Shown piece after piece: positions 6,911 to 15,990 of a stretch of DNA of 33,367 nt; the stretch's first letter is position 1; every line of letters starts with the position of its first letter. The notes under the pieces were generated by a model. It worked only from the letters and a program-made list of their open reading frames with translations. It did not search any database and was not told where the DNA came from. The DNA is from Candidatus Sumerlaeota bacterium (GTDB lineage Bacteria > Sumerlaeota > Sumerlaeia > SLMS01 > JAHLLQ01). Both the position numbers and the translations under genes were made by a program. The DNA lies in the NCBI GenBank assembly GCA_021772755.1, contig JAJFLJ010000212.1:1-33367 (forward strand), written 5' to 3'.

Positions 6911-9454
6911 TCAGTACAGGCTCCAGTCGGACACCTGCGACATCCCGTCGTCGATGTAGCGGAACCGCAGCGCGTCCGCGATGACCGTCTGCGCGCCCGC
7001 CGCGTTGCCGTGGATGGTGACGTAGACGCGGCCCTTGTCGAACAGGTACGCGGCGGGGTCCGCCACGCCGTCCACGTCGATCAGCCAGTCGCCCGACGAG
7101 CTGTCGTCGAACGTCGAGCGCTGCGAAGCCGCCACGTTCCGCACCGTACCGCCGCCATCGACGAACCGGTACTGCGCCTGCTGCGCGAACGCGACGTTGT
7201 GCCGCACCCATCCGTCGATCGCCCACCGTCCCGCGCGCGGGAGATCCACGATCCACACCGCGTAGTCCGTCATCGGGAACGTTCCGCCCGACGAATAGAA
7301 CCGCGCGTTGGAATTGTAATACCCCGCCAGCGTCGAGTTGCTCCACACGGTGCCGTTGTCGTCATAGTCGAGCGCCTGGGGTGAGGAATCCGCGATGACC
7401 TCCGTCACGCCGCTCGCCGGTTCCACGACGGCGGGCTTCGGCTCCTTCGGCACCGGTGCGCTGCCCTGAAGGACGAACCGCACCGCGTCCGAATAGAACC
7501 GGTCGGTCTGCGGCGTTCCTTCCGAGATCGTGACCGACCCCCCCGTGCCGGCCGCGAACTGGATGCCAGACGCCAGCAGCGCCCACTGGTCCCCCGTGTT
7601 GGCGGCCGTCAGGGCGATCGTGCCGTTCGTCGGTCCCCCGACATGCGTGATCGAGTACGTCGAGTTCGCCGCGTTCACCGAACCGGCTCCCGGCGTCGTT
7701 ACGTAGATGTCGTACAGTCCCGCCACCGCGATGTTCGGCGTCACCGTGAACGACGCGTCGGCCGTCGCGCTCGACGAGAATTCCGAATTCATGCCGAAAA
7801 GCCCCGGCGCCGTGCTCTTCGCCGTGCTTCCGGGGCCGAACCACGATCCGCTCTGTGAATACCCGTTGCCGGGCGTCGTGATAGCGCCGAGCGCATCGTG
7901 GCTCTCGATGATGATGTCCGAACCGGCCGCGACGACCGGTCCGACCGTCGTCGACGCCTCGTTGTTCCAGTCGTCGTACGCCACGATGGAGTACCACACG
8001 CTGCCCGTTGCCAGCGTGTCGTCGTACGAGAACGTCGTGCGGGTGGAATCCGGGTCCCACCACTCCATGACCATGTTGTCGTAGTCGGGATCGACGGACG
8101 CGTCGCCGTCGCGGTACAGGCGGTAGTGAACCGGCAGGTCGCCGTCCCCCGCGGCCGCCGGGCGGCTAAAGGCGATGTGCGGGACTCCCGAGTTCGGCAC
8201 CACGGACGCCGACGCCGGCGCGTTCGGCGGCGAGGTCTCCTCGCCCAGTGCGATCTTGTGCGCGATCGCGGGAATAGACGCCGTTCCGTCCATTGGGCCG
8301 GGCACGTCGAAGAGGTCGTCGGCGAGCTGCGAACCGTACGTCGCCTCGTTGAAGATCTGTCTGTTCTGGAAGAAGTTGAAACCGTCCGTCGGCCGCGCGT
8401 TTCCGCGCAGCGTCGTCACCGCCGTCTCGTTCAGTCCCGGCATCCCGGCGTCCGTGAACAGGTACGAGCCGATCGCCGCGATCATCGGGCGCGTGTTCTG
8501 GTCGCCGTTCTGCGTCAGTTTCCCGACGAAGAAATCCCAGTCCGACACCGTTCCCGCCAGCGAGCTCGAATAGCAGCCCGGGTGCAGCACATCGATGAAC
8601 TCGTGCGCCACCCAGTAGTTGTACCCCTGTCCGAGATTCTCCACCGAGTCGGTGAAGTTCACCAGGAATCCGGAGACTTCGACCCACGGCTTCTCCAGCA
8701 TCGTTTGCGCGTGGACGCGCTGCACGAGCTGCGCGATCTGGTCGCGCCGCCACGCCTCGTACACCTCGTCGAGCTGCCCCGACCCGTTGTCCGTGTCGAA
8801 GTTCCACCCCGTCTCCGCCAGGAACTGCGCCTTCGCCACGGGATCGTAGCCCGAGTTCGAGGCCAGCAGGCGGATGTAGTCGAAGTGCACGCCCTCGACG
8901 TCGTAGTTCCGCACGACGTCCATGAAGACGTTGTAGAGATAGTCCTGCACGGCGGGAATGCCGGGGTCCAGCGGCGCGTCGTTGTTGTAGTCGTATGTCG
9001 TGCCCGCCAGGTTCTCCGTGACCCACTCGGGATGGGCGTTCAGGACGTGCGTGCCCGGCGCCGGACCCGTCGAGCGGTTCCACGTGTTGTACGTCGTCAT
9101 CCACGCATGCACCTCGCGCCGCGGCGTCGCGTTGTGGAACGCGTCGATGTAGTACTGCAGCAGGTCGAGGTCGGACGGGCTCAGGGCGTACAGCACGCCG
9201 CGTGGCTCCGGATTCGGATACGTCGAATCCTCGCGGTTCGGATAGTAGTACGCGTCGGCGCGTCCGCGCACCTGGACGAACACCTGGTTGATGTTCGACC
9301 CCATGATGTCCGCGATGATCGCGTCGGCCTCGCTTTGCGAATTGTTGTCGAACACCGGGATGTAGACGGCTCTGAACTCCGCAGGGTCCGTCACCCCCGC
9401 GAACGACGTCGCCGCAGCCAGCAGCGCCCCAACCAGAATGGAAGCCTTCTTCAT
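6911..9454 (-). CDS. Secreted GHL10-type glycoside hydrolase-like protein with two golvesin-like domains
   Basis: The protein has 847 aa. The start is the ATG at 9454, with GAGAGGA about 8 nt upstream and a clean signal peptide (MKKASILVGALLAAATSFAG). Residues about 25-400 match the GHL10/DUF187 pattern: FRAVYIPVFDNN, INQVFVQVRGRADAYY, then GVHFDYIRL (DYIR at 192-195), and a long barrel-like remainder. Residues about 455-540 resemble an FN3 domain (HYRLYRDGD, SIVAYDDWNNEAS). Residues about 545-690 and 710-843 each look golvesin-like and end in FYSDAVRFVLQG and VIADALRFRYID. The family is linked to carbohydrate or peptidoglycan-related hydrolysis, but the activity here is unproven. Its 3' end meets the FAD gene with a gap of three bases, convergently. 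Confidence 0.8.
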   Translation of the reverse strand: MKKASILVGALLAAATSFAGVTDPAEFRAVYIPVFDNNSQSEADAIIADIMGSNINQVFVQVRGRADAYYYPNREDSTYPNPEPRGVLYALSPSDLDLLQYYIDAFHNATPRREVHAWMTTYNTWNRSTGPAPGTHVLNAHPEWVTENLAGTTYDYNNDAPLDPGIPAVQDYLYNVFMDVVRNYDVEGVHFDYIRLLASNSGYDPVAKAQFLAETGWNFDTDNGSGQLDEVYEAWRRDQIAQLVQRVHAQTMLEKPWVEVSGFLVNFTDSVENLGQGYNYWVAHEFIDVLHPGCYSSSLAGTVSDWDFFVGKLTQNGDQNTRPMIAAIGSYLFTDAGMPGLNETAVTTLRGNARPTDGFNFFQNRQIFNEATYGSQLADDLFDVPGPMDGTASIPAIAHKIALGEETSPPNAPASASVVPNSGVPHIAFSRPAAAGDGDLPVHYRLYRDGDASVDPDYDNMVMEWWDPDSTRTTFSYDDTLATGSVWYSIVAYDDWNNEASTTVGPVVAAGSDIIIESHDALGAITTPGNGYSQSGSWFGPGSTAKSTAPGLFGMNSEFSSSATADASFTVTPNIAVAGLYDIYVTTPGAGSVNAANSTYSITHVGGPTNGTIALTAANTGDQWALLASGIQFAAGTGGSVTISEGTPQTDRFYSDAVRFVLQGSAPVPKEPKPAVVEPASGVTEVIADSSPQALDYDDNGTVWSNSTLAGYYNSNARFYSSGGTFPMTDYAVWIVDLPRAGRWAIDGWVRHNVAFAQQAQYRFVDGGGTVRNVAASQRSTFDDSSSGDWLIDVDGVADPAAYLFDKGRVYVTIHGNAAGAQTVIADALRFRYIDDGMSQVSDWSLY

Positions 9455-9704
9455 GCAAGAATCCTCTCGGCTCGCGGTTCGAACCACTCCCAGGGTCCAG
9501 TCACTCCCCCGTCCGACCGCTCGATTGTGAAGTCTCGCACGGTTCCCCCGCCCCCGGCGTCACGTCAAGCGCGGAAGTTCCCGGCCCGGCCAGGGTCGGC
9601 TTGGACGGGAATCGGTGATGAAGGTCTTCCTGCGCGTGAGGAAACCACCGCCTGTCCCCGGACCCCCGAGCCCTCGAACGAATAACCTACGACGCACAAC
9701 GCTC

Positions 9705-10562
9705 TCAACCCTCCAGCGCCCCGACCGCGATCGCCAGATAAGCCTCCAGCCCCTTGTACCTGGAGATATCCGCGTCCAGACTCTTCAGCGCCGCCAGCAG
9801 CCGTCCCCTTTCCGGAACGGCCGCCGCGACCTCGTGAAGCGGAACCACGAGCGTGTGAATCGAGAACAGCACCGCACCCGTCCTCTCCAGCCGAAACAGC
9901 TTCTGGTACTCGACGCGAAGATGAACGAAATCCAGGCAGTTCCCCGCCGTCACCTCGTTCCGCAACCCGATCCACTCTTCCAGCACCTCCGGCGACAGGT
10001 CCAGCCTTCCGCCCGCCTGCAACGTCCAGTTCGCGCGCCACACCGGCCGCCCCGCGCGCAGCCGCGACATGAACTCGCGCGACTTTCTTCCGACATCCGA
10101 GTCCGCGAAGCCCTTCACCGGCCCGTGGATTCGCAGAAACTCCTGCCCCATCTTCTCCGCCAGGCTCCACGCCGAGGGAAAATGCAGCGCACCCGCCACC
10201 AGGCGAAGTGCACCGCCATCGTCCTCCGCCAGCACCAGCAGGTCCTCCTGCACATTCATCGCCACCGCATGAAGCGGCGACGCGCCCGGCTCCGGCGGCG
10301 CAACGTCCGCGCGTTCCGCAAGAACAAGGTCGGCGGCCTCGCCCTGCGCGTCGCGCGAGCCCTCGAGTTCCAGGAACGCGCGACGTCGCGGATCGAGATC
10401 GATGGCCCGCTTCAGTTCCAGTTCGCGCTCGTGGTGATGCGTCTTCTCCGTGACGGACGGTGGCGCCAGCGGACGCACGTTCAGCGCATAGCGGTAAGGC
10501 TCGTCCCCCAGGGGAAACACCCGCCGCCAAAGAGGGTTGTCGTCTTCGGGCCGAACCGACAA
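9705..10562 (-). CDS. DUF3445 / haem-dependent oxidative N-demethylase (HODM) alpha-like protein
   Basis: The protein has 285 aa. Key blocks are LHFPSAWSLAEKMGQEFLRIHGPV (about 126-149), RLRAGRPVWRANWTL (168-181) and FRLERTGAVLFSIHTLVVPL (223-242). These match the DUF3445/PF11927 family, whose characterised member is the haem-binding alpha subunit of an N-demethylase acting on small amines. No other HODM subunit is next to it, so the substrate is open. The start is probably the TTG at 10562: GAAAGG lies about 9 nt upstream and no in-frame ATG occurs before residue 102. It is transcribed away from gyrA. The 250-bp gap to the next minus-strand gene (9455-9704) shows no clear terminator or promoter. 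Confidence 0.75.
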   Translation of the reverse strand: MSVRPEDDNPLWRRVFPLGDEPYRYALNVRPLAPPSVTEKTHHHERELELKRAIDLDPRRRAFLELEGSRDAQGEAADLVLAERADVAPPEPGASPLHAVAMNVQEDLLVLAEDDGGALRLVAGALHFPSAWSLAEKMGQEFLRIHGPVKGFADSDVGRKSREFMSRLRAGRPVWRANWTLQAGGRLDLSPEVLEEWIGLRNEVTAGNCLDFVHLRVEYQKLFRLERTGAVLFSIHTLVVPLHEVAAAVPERGRLLAALKSLDADISRYKGLEAYLAIAVGALEG

Positions 10563-10959
10563 TGAACGAGCCTTTCTTTGTCGGGTTCCCGTCCGTTTCC
10601 TCGAACGTCGTCTTAGCGACCTTCGTGGGCATTGCCGACAGTCTTCCGTGCAAGAATGCGCCTCTCAAGAATCCTGGGGCAAGGTCTCCTCGGCGGCGGT
10701 CCTGCGGCAGAATCGCACCCCGAACTCCCGGTGAAATCGCAGCCGAATCGCCGCCCGGGTTCCTGCACTGCCGCAGGGCTCGCCGCCAGATCCGAAACGC
10801 AGAACCGGAGTCCCGCCCAAATCCCCTGAATTCAGCGATCCGTGGGGGAAAATAGCCCTTTTCCCTGCTTGATCCCCCCGGTCCCCGGATGGTCTACTAC
10901 TCGACCGGTCGGCAGCACCTGCGCCGCAGTTCTCCCATTCCCGTTCGAGTTGATCACAC
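10563..10959. other. 397-bp divergent intergenic region upstream of gyrA
   Basis: This region lies between the divergent HODM-like gene and gyrA. Open frames in it are short, compositionally odd and lack recognisable protein features, so I call no gene. It must hold promoters for both directions. The only tentative element is TTGATC (10869-10874) followed after 18 nt by TCTACT (10893-10898), which would suit gyrA with a leader of about 55 nt. Confidence 0.5.
10869..10898 (+). promoter_or_regulatory. Possible gyrA promoter
   Basis: TTGATC and TCTACT, with an 18-nt spacer, each match about four of six sigma-70 consensus bases. The site is 61 nt from the gyrA ATG. In GC-rich DNA such a match can arise by chance. 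Confidence 0.3.
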
Positions 10960-13506
10960 ATGCAAGACGCCCGCGAACAGATCATTCCCATCTCCATCGA
11001 AGACGAAATGCGCACGTCGTACCTCGACTACGCCATGTCCGTCATCGTCGGCCGCGCCCTCCCCGACGTGCGCGACGGCCTCAAGCCCGTCCACCGCCGC
11101 ATCCTCTTCGCCATGTTCACCGGAGGATACCGCGCCAACCGCGCCCACAACAAGTCCGCCAAGATCGTCGGCGAAGTCATGGGCAAGTACCACCCCCACG
11201 GCGACTCCGCCATCTACGACACCCTCGTCCGCATGGCCCAGGACTGGAACATGCGCTACCCCTTGGTCGATCCCCAGGGCAACTTCGGCTCGGTCGACGG
11301 CGACCCGCCCGCAGCCATGCGATACACCGAATCGCGCATGACCCAGCTCGGCGAGATGCTCCTCCAGGACATCGACAAGAACACCGTCGACTTCGTCCCC
11401 AACTACGACGGCAAGGAGATGGAGCCCGTCGTCCTTCCGGCGTCCTTCCCCAACCTCCTCTCCAACGGCGCCGCCGGCATCGCCGTCGGCATGGCCACCA
11501 ACATCCCGCCCCACAACCTGGGCGAACTGATCGACGCCATTCTCCACCTCATCGACAACCCCAAGGCGACCCTCGACGACATCCTCAAGTTCGTCCCCGG
11601 CCCCGACTTCCCCACCGGCGGCTACATCCTCGGCAACAAGGGCATCCTCGACGCCTACAAGACGGGCCGCGGCAAGGTCGTCATGCGCGCCCGCATGAAG
11701 ACCGAGCAGCTCAAGCGCGGCAAGGAGGCGATCATCGTCACCGAGCTGCCCTACCAGGTCAACAAGGCCAAGCTCATCGCCGACATCGCCGGCCTCGCCA
11801 AGGACAAGAAGGTCCAGGGCATCACCGAGGTCCGCGACGAGTCCGACCGCGACGGCATGCGCATCGTCATCGAGCTCCGCCAGGGCGAAAGCCCCGAGAT
11901 ACTCATCAACAACCTCTACAAGAAGACGAACATGCAGTCGAGCTTCGGCATCATTCTGCTGTCCATCGTCAACAACCAGCCCCGCTACCTCAGCCTCCTC
12001 CGGATGCTGAACCTCTACGTCCAGCACCGCCGCGAAGTCCTTCTGCGCGGCACCCGCTTCGACCTCAACAAGGCGCTCGACCGCCTCCACATCGTCGAAG
12101 GCCTCCTCGTCGCCCTCTCCGACATCGACGAGATCGTCCGCATCATCCGCAGCAGCCCCGACGTGGACACCGCCCGCGAGCGCCTCATGGACTCCGGCCT
12201 CATCGTCCGCCTCAAGAAGAACGTCGAAAGCCTCGCCCTCAAGGAAGGTCTCTTCGACCGCATTCAGACGCTCTCCAAGCGCCAGACTGACGCCATTCTC
12301 GAGATGCGCCTCCGCACCCTGACGGCCCTCGAGGTCGACAAGCTCATGGCGGAGCGCAAGGAGCTGCTCGTCACCATCGAGTACCTCGAATCCATTCTCG
12401 CCAGCGAGAAGAAGCAGTACAAGGTCATCAAGTCCGACCTCGCCGAAATCCGCAAGCGCTTCGCCGACCCCCGCCGCAGCGAGATGATCGCCCACGAGGG
12501 CGAAATGACCATCGAGGACCTGCTCGCGGAAGAGCGCATGGTCATCACCATCAGCCACGCCGGCTATATCAAGCGCACCGAAACGTCCCTCTACCGCCGC
12601 CAGAAGCGGGGAGGAAAGGGGATCGTCGGCGCCGAAACGAAGGACGAGGACTGGGTCGAGCACCTCTTCGTCGGCACCACCCACGACTACCTCATGTTCT
12701 TCACCAACACCGGCAAGGCGTACTGGAAGAAGGTCTACGAGCTGCCCGAGGGCGGACGCGCCACCAAGGGCCGCCCCATCGTCAATCTCCTCGAAGGCCT
12801 CGAAAAGAACGAGAAGATCGAGTGCGTCGTTCCCGTCTCCAAGTTCGAGGACGACAAGTACCTCGTCTTCGTCACCCGCAAGGGACGCGTCCAGCGCAAC
12901 TCCCTCTCCGACTACAGCAACCCCCGCCGCGTCGGCATCAAGGCCATCAACATCCAGAAGGGCGACTCCCTGGAAACCGTCTGTCTCACCACCGGCTCCC
13001 AGGACCTCTTCATCGGCACCCGCAAGGGAATGGCGATTCGCTACAAGGAGACCGACGTCCGCGCCGCCGGCCGCTTCACCCAGGGCGTCGCCGGCATCTC
13101 TCTCGGCAAGGACGACTTCGTCGTCGGCGCCGGCGCCCTGCGGCCCAACTCCACCCTCCTCACCATCGGCGAGAAGGGCTACGGCAAGCGCAGCGCCATC
13201 GACGACTACCGCATCATCAAGCGCGGCGGCAAAGGCGTCATCAACATGTCCATCACCGGTAAGAACGGCGAGGTCGTCGGCGTCAGCGAGGTCACCGATG
13301 CCGACGAGATGATCGTCATCACCGACAAGGGGCAGACCATCCGCTTCCGCGTCAGCGACTTCCGCGTCATCGGCCGCGCCACGCAGGGCGTAAAGCTCTT
13401 CAACCTCCGCGAGGGCGATCGCATCACCGCCGTCTCCCGCGTCGAACCCGAGGACGAAATACCCGGAGCGGACGACGACGAACAGGGCGACATGATCGAA
13501 TCGTGA
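10960..13506 (+). CDS. gyrA: DNA gyrase subunit A
   Basis: The protein has 848 aa. Type II topoisomerase subunit that cuts and rejoins DNA; with GyrB it introduces negative supercoils using ATP. The catalytic tyrosine is Tyr122 in [10 protein letters not shown]. The quinolone-resistance region reads [10 protein letters not shown] with Ser83 and Asp87 in E. coli numbering, the sensitive-type residues. The C-terminal beta-pinwheel carries the GyrA box QKRGGKG at 548-554 (consensus QRRGGKG), which separates GyrA from ParC. The acidic tail [16 protein letters not shown] is also gyrase-like. The ATG at 10960 gives the normal N-terminus ([20 protein letters not shown]). gyrB is not in the window. 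The gene ends at a strong terminator. Confidence 0.96.
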   Translation: MQDAREQIIPISIEDEMRTSYLDYAMSVIVGRALPDVRDGLKPVHRRILFAMFTGGYRANRAHNKSAKIVGEVMGKYHPHGDSAIYDTLVRMAQDWNMRYPLVDPQGNFGSVDGDPPAAMRYTESRMTQLGEMLLQDIDKNTVDFVPNYDGKEMEPVVLPASFPNLLSNGAAGIAVGMATNIPPHNLGELIDAILHLIDNPKATLDDILKFVPGPDFPTGGYILGNKGILDAYKTGRGKVVMRARMKTEQLKRGKEAIIVTELPYQVNKAKLIADIAGLAKDKKVQGITEVRDESDRDGMRIVIELRQGESPEILINNLYKKTNMQSSFGIILLSIVNNQPRYLSLLRMLNLYVQHRREVLLRGTRFDLNKALDRLHIVEGLLVALSDIDEIVRIIRSSPDVDTARERLMDSGLIVRLKKNVESLALKEGLFDRIQTLSKRQTDAILEMRLRTLTALEVDKLMAERKELLVTIEYLESILASEKKQYKVIKSDLAEIRKRFADPRRSEMIAHEGEMTIEDLLAEERMVITISHAGYIKRTETSLYRRQKRGGKGIVGAETKDEDWVEHLFVGTTHDYLMFFTNTGKAYWKKVYELPEGGRATKGRPIVNLLEGLEKNEKIECVVPVSKFEDDKYLVFVTRKGRVQRNSLSDYSNPRRVGIKAINIQKGDSLETVCLTTGSQDLFIGTRKGMAIRYKETDVRAAGRFTQGVAGISLGKDDFVVGAGALRPNSTLLTIGEKGYGKRSAIDDYRIIKRGGKGVINMSITGKNGEVVGVSEVTDADEMIVITDKGQTIRFRVSDFRVIGRATQGVKLFNLREGDRITAVSRVEPEDEIPGADDDEQGDMIES

Positions 13507-13510
13507 ACCA

Positions 13511-13536
13511 GGGCGGGCTTCGGCCCGCCCTTTTTT
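13511..13536 (+). terminator. Rho-independent terminator after gyrA
   Basis: A perfect 8-bp stem GGGCGGGC/GCCCGCCC closed by a TTCG tetraloop (13519-13522) is followed directly by six T (13531-13536). It begins 5 nt after the gyrA stop codon. Confidence 0.95.
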
Positions 13537-13601
13537 GCGGGTTCCCCTTGCGATCCCCGCGCCGTTCGGGCGCCCTCGGCCATGATGATGGAAGGATTGT
13601 C

Positions 13602-14609
13602 ATGAAAAGCGACGCCGCACGGGGAACCGCCTATCTGGACGATTTCGTCCTCTCCCTCGCCGGCGAGCTCGATGCCCGCGTCTTCGTCCTCGGATGCGAG
13701 CCCGGCTGCCGCATGGAAGTCGTCCTTCTCGCCGCCTCCGTCCCCGGCGCGGCGAAGCGCCGCCCCTCCCTCAGCCTCCGCGAACTCAAGATCCGCGACG
13801 TCCTTCACGGCGACCTCGTCGTTCTGGAGGACGAGCCCGTCTTCGCAGGCGATCGCTTTCCCGGAGGCCCCGCCCGCTCCTGCGCCGCACATCCTCTCAA
13901 CGACGCCGACGGTCGCATCATCGGCGCCATCGTCGCCATGTGGGAGCAGCCCGGTTCCCGCGCGCGCGACTGCGTTCCCGTTCTGCACGAGAGCGGACCC
14001 CGCGTCGCCGCCGAGGTCGAATCCCTACTTCTCGCCGCCGAGTCCGCGCGCTTCGAGCAGCGCTGCCGTCTCGTTTCCGAAGTCACCCACGCCCTCCTCC
14101 AGTCGCGCCCCTCGCGCGAACAGCTCGAATCCGCCATGGAGATCGTCTGCGCCCGCATGGACGTCGATGCCGCATCGCTGCGCACGGTCGACGACGGCGA
14201 GCTGGAACTCGTCAGCTGCGCCGGCATTCCACCGGCCCAGCGCGTCCCCCGCCTGCCCGCCAACCAGGGCATTGCGCGCGAAATCATGGCGTCCCATCGT
14301 CCCCTCACCATCGAATACGTTCCGAACCATCCGGCCACCGCGCCCAAGGTCGAAGCCCGTCCCGGCTCCTTCCAGTTCCAGTCCTTCGCCGGCGCGCCGC
14401 TCATGTCCGACGGCGTGGTGACGGGAATCCTGGGCGTCTACACGACGGGGCACACGCGCGTCTTCACGCCGGCGGACCTCGGCCAGTTGCAGATTCTCGC
14501 GAACTTCTTCGCCCTCAGCCTCCTCAACCGCGATCTCTTCGAGGCCATCAACCGCCACCTCGTCGAAGTCCACCAATCGAGGCTCGCGCGCCAGGGCGCC
14601 GCCGAGTAG
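13602..14609 (+). CDS. Protein with two GAF-like domains, no output domain
   Basis: The protein has 335 aa. The ATG at 13602 has GAAGGA (13591-13596) 5 nt upstream; the frame is open earlier only through the gyrA terminator. Residues about 1-140 look like a first, divergent GAF-like domain (AHPLNDADGRIIGAIVAMWE). Residues about 160-320 form a clearer GAF domain: ASLRTVDDGELELVSCAGIP, NQGIAREIMASHRPLTIEY, FAGAPLMSDGVVTGILGVY and FTPADLGQLQILANFFALSL. GAF domains bind small molecules or redox cofactors. No kinase, GGDEF, HD-GYP or HTH follows, so the output must come from a partner. The ligand cannot be read from the sequence. It lies 10 nt before rarA on the same strand. Confidence 0.7.
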   Translation: MKSDAARGTAYLDDFVLSLAGELDARVFVLGCEPGCRMEVVLLAASVPGAAKRRPSLSLRELKIRDVLHGDLVVLEDEPVFAGDRFPGGPARSCAAHPLNDADGRIIGAIVAMWEQPGSRARDCVPVLHESGPRVAAEVESLLLAAESARFEQRCRLVSEVTHALLQSRPSREQLESAMEIVCARMDVDAASLRTVDDGELELVSCAGIPPAQRVPRLPANQGIAREIMASHRPLTIEYVPNHPATAPKVEARPGSFQFQSFAGAPLMSDGVVTGILGVYTTGHTRVFTPADLGQLQILANFFALSLLNRDLFEAINRHLVEVHQSRLARQGAAE

Positions 14610-14619
14610 CGTTCGCCGC

Positions 14620-15990
14620 ATGAACGACGACCTGTTCGACTCCGACCAGCCCCACGCACCCCCCGACTTCACCCCCGAGGCACCCGAGCGCACGCCCGCC
14701 GCGTTTCGGCCCCTCGCCGACCGCATGCGCCCGCGCACCTTCGACGACTATCTCGGCCAGGAAAAGCTCCTCGGCGAGACCGGCGCCCTGCGCCAGCTCA
14801 TCGACGTCGGCCGCGTTCCCTCGATGATCCTCTGGGGCCCGCCGGGATCGGGAAAGACCACCCTCGCGAACCTCGTCGCCCGCCACACCGAATCCGACTT
14901 CATCGCCCTCTCCGCCGTCGCCGCATCGCTCAAGGACGTCCGCCAGGTCATCGGCCACGCGAAGGTCAACCGCCAGTACGCCCGCCGCACCATCCTCTTC
15001 GTCGACGAGATACACCGCTTCAACAAGGCACAGCAGGACGCCTTCCTGCCCCACGTCGAGTCCGGCCTCGTCACCCTGATCGGCGCGACCACGGAGAACC
15101 CCAGCTTCTCCGTCATCTCCGCCCTCCTCTCGCGCTGCCGCGTCTTCTCCCTCGAACCGCTCGCCGAAGAGCACATGCGCGACCTCCTCGCCCGCGCTCT
15201 CGGGGACGTCAACGACACGCACCCCGAACGCCCCGTCGCGCTCGACGACGACACCGTCCGCGCGATCATCCGTCTCAGCGACGGCGACGCCCGCCGCGCC
15301 CTCGGCATTCTCGAAATCTCCTCCCACGTCGCCCGCCACCGCGAAACGGAACTGACCCGCGAACTCGTCCTCGAAGTTTCCCAGCGCCATCTCGCCTACG
15401 ACCGCGCCGGCGAGGAACACTACAACCTCGTCTCCGCTCTTCACAAGACCATCCGCAGCTCCGACCCCCACGCCGCGGTGTACTGGTGCGAGCGCATGCT
15501 CGTCGCCGGCGAGGACCCCCGCTATCTTCTGCGGCGCCTCGTGCGCATCTCCGCCGAGGACATCGGCCTCGCCGACCCCAACGCCGTCGTGCACGCCAAC
15601 GCCTGCATGACGGCCTACGAGAAGCTCGGCTCCCCCGAGGGCGATCTCTTCGTCACCCAGCTCGCCGTCTATCTCGCGATGGCTCCGAAGTCCGACGCCG
15701 TCTACAAGGCGTCGAAGACCGCCCGCGCCATCGTCGCCGAGACCGGCACTCTTCCCGTCCCCCTCCATCTGCGCAACGCGCCGACGAAACTCATGAAGGA
15801 CGAGGGATACTCCGAAGGCTACACCTACGATCACGATCACGAGGGCCACTTCGCCCCCAAGCAGGGGCTTCCCGACGCGATCGACGACGGCCGCGCGATC
15901 TACGAGCCCGCGGACCAGGGCATCGAGCAGCGCATCGCCGAACGTCTGAAGAAATACGACGCCGCGCGTGCGAAGGGAAGAACCCGATGA
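14620..15990 (+). CDS. rarA: Replication-associated recombination protein A (AAA+ ATPase)
   Basis: The protein has 456 aa. The RarA/MgsA/WRNIP1 family acts at stalled replication forks with SSB and the clamp-loader-like AAA+ fold. Seen: RPRTFDDYLGQEKLL; Walker A GPPGSGKT at 73-80; Walker B ILFVDEIHRFNKAQQDAFLP at about 125-144; sensor 1 ATTENPSF at 156-163; and the arginine-finger region SALLSRCRV. The C-terminal tetramerisation part has HYNLVSALHKTIRSSDPHAAVYW, then RISAEDIGLADP, and ends ERIAERLKKYD. Length is normal for the family. Its stop codon overlaps the ilvA start (ATGA). Confidence 0.94.
   Translation: MNDDLFDSDQPHAPPDFTPEAPERTPAAFRPLADRMRPRTFDDYLGQEKLLGETGALRQLIDVGRVPSMILWGPPGSGKTTLANLVARHTESDFIALSAVAASLKDVRQVIGHAKVNRQYARRTILFVDEIHRFNKAQQDAFLPHVESGLVTLIGATTENPSFSVISALLSRCRVFSLEPLAEEHMRDLLARALGDVNDTHPERPVALDDDTVRAIIRLSDGDARRALGILEISSHVARHRETELTRELVLEVSQRHLAYDRAGEEHYNLVSALHKTIRSSDPHAAVYWCERMLVAGEDPRYLLRRLVRISAEDIGLADPNAVVHANACMTAYEKLGSPEGDLFVTQLAVYLAMAPKSDAVYKASKTARAIVAETGTLPVPLHLRNAPTKLMKDEGYSEGYTYDHDHEGHFAPKQGLPDAIDDGRAIYEPADQGIEQRIAERLKKYDAARAKGRTR

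Noticed and set aside
10960-13506. ParC (topoisomerase IV) instead of GyrA
   Set aside because: The intact GyrA-box equivalent QKRGGKG at 548-554 and the acidic C-terminal tail indicate gyrase.
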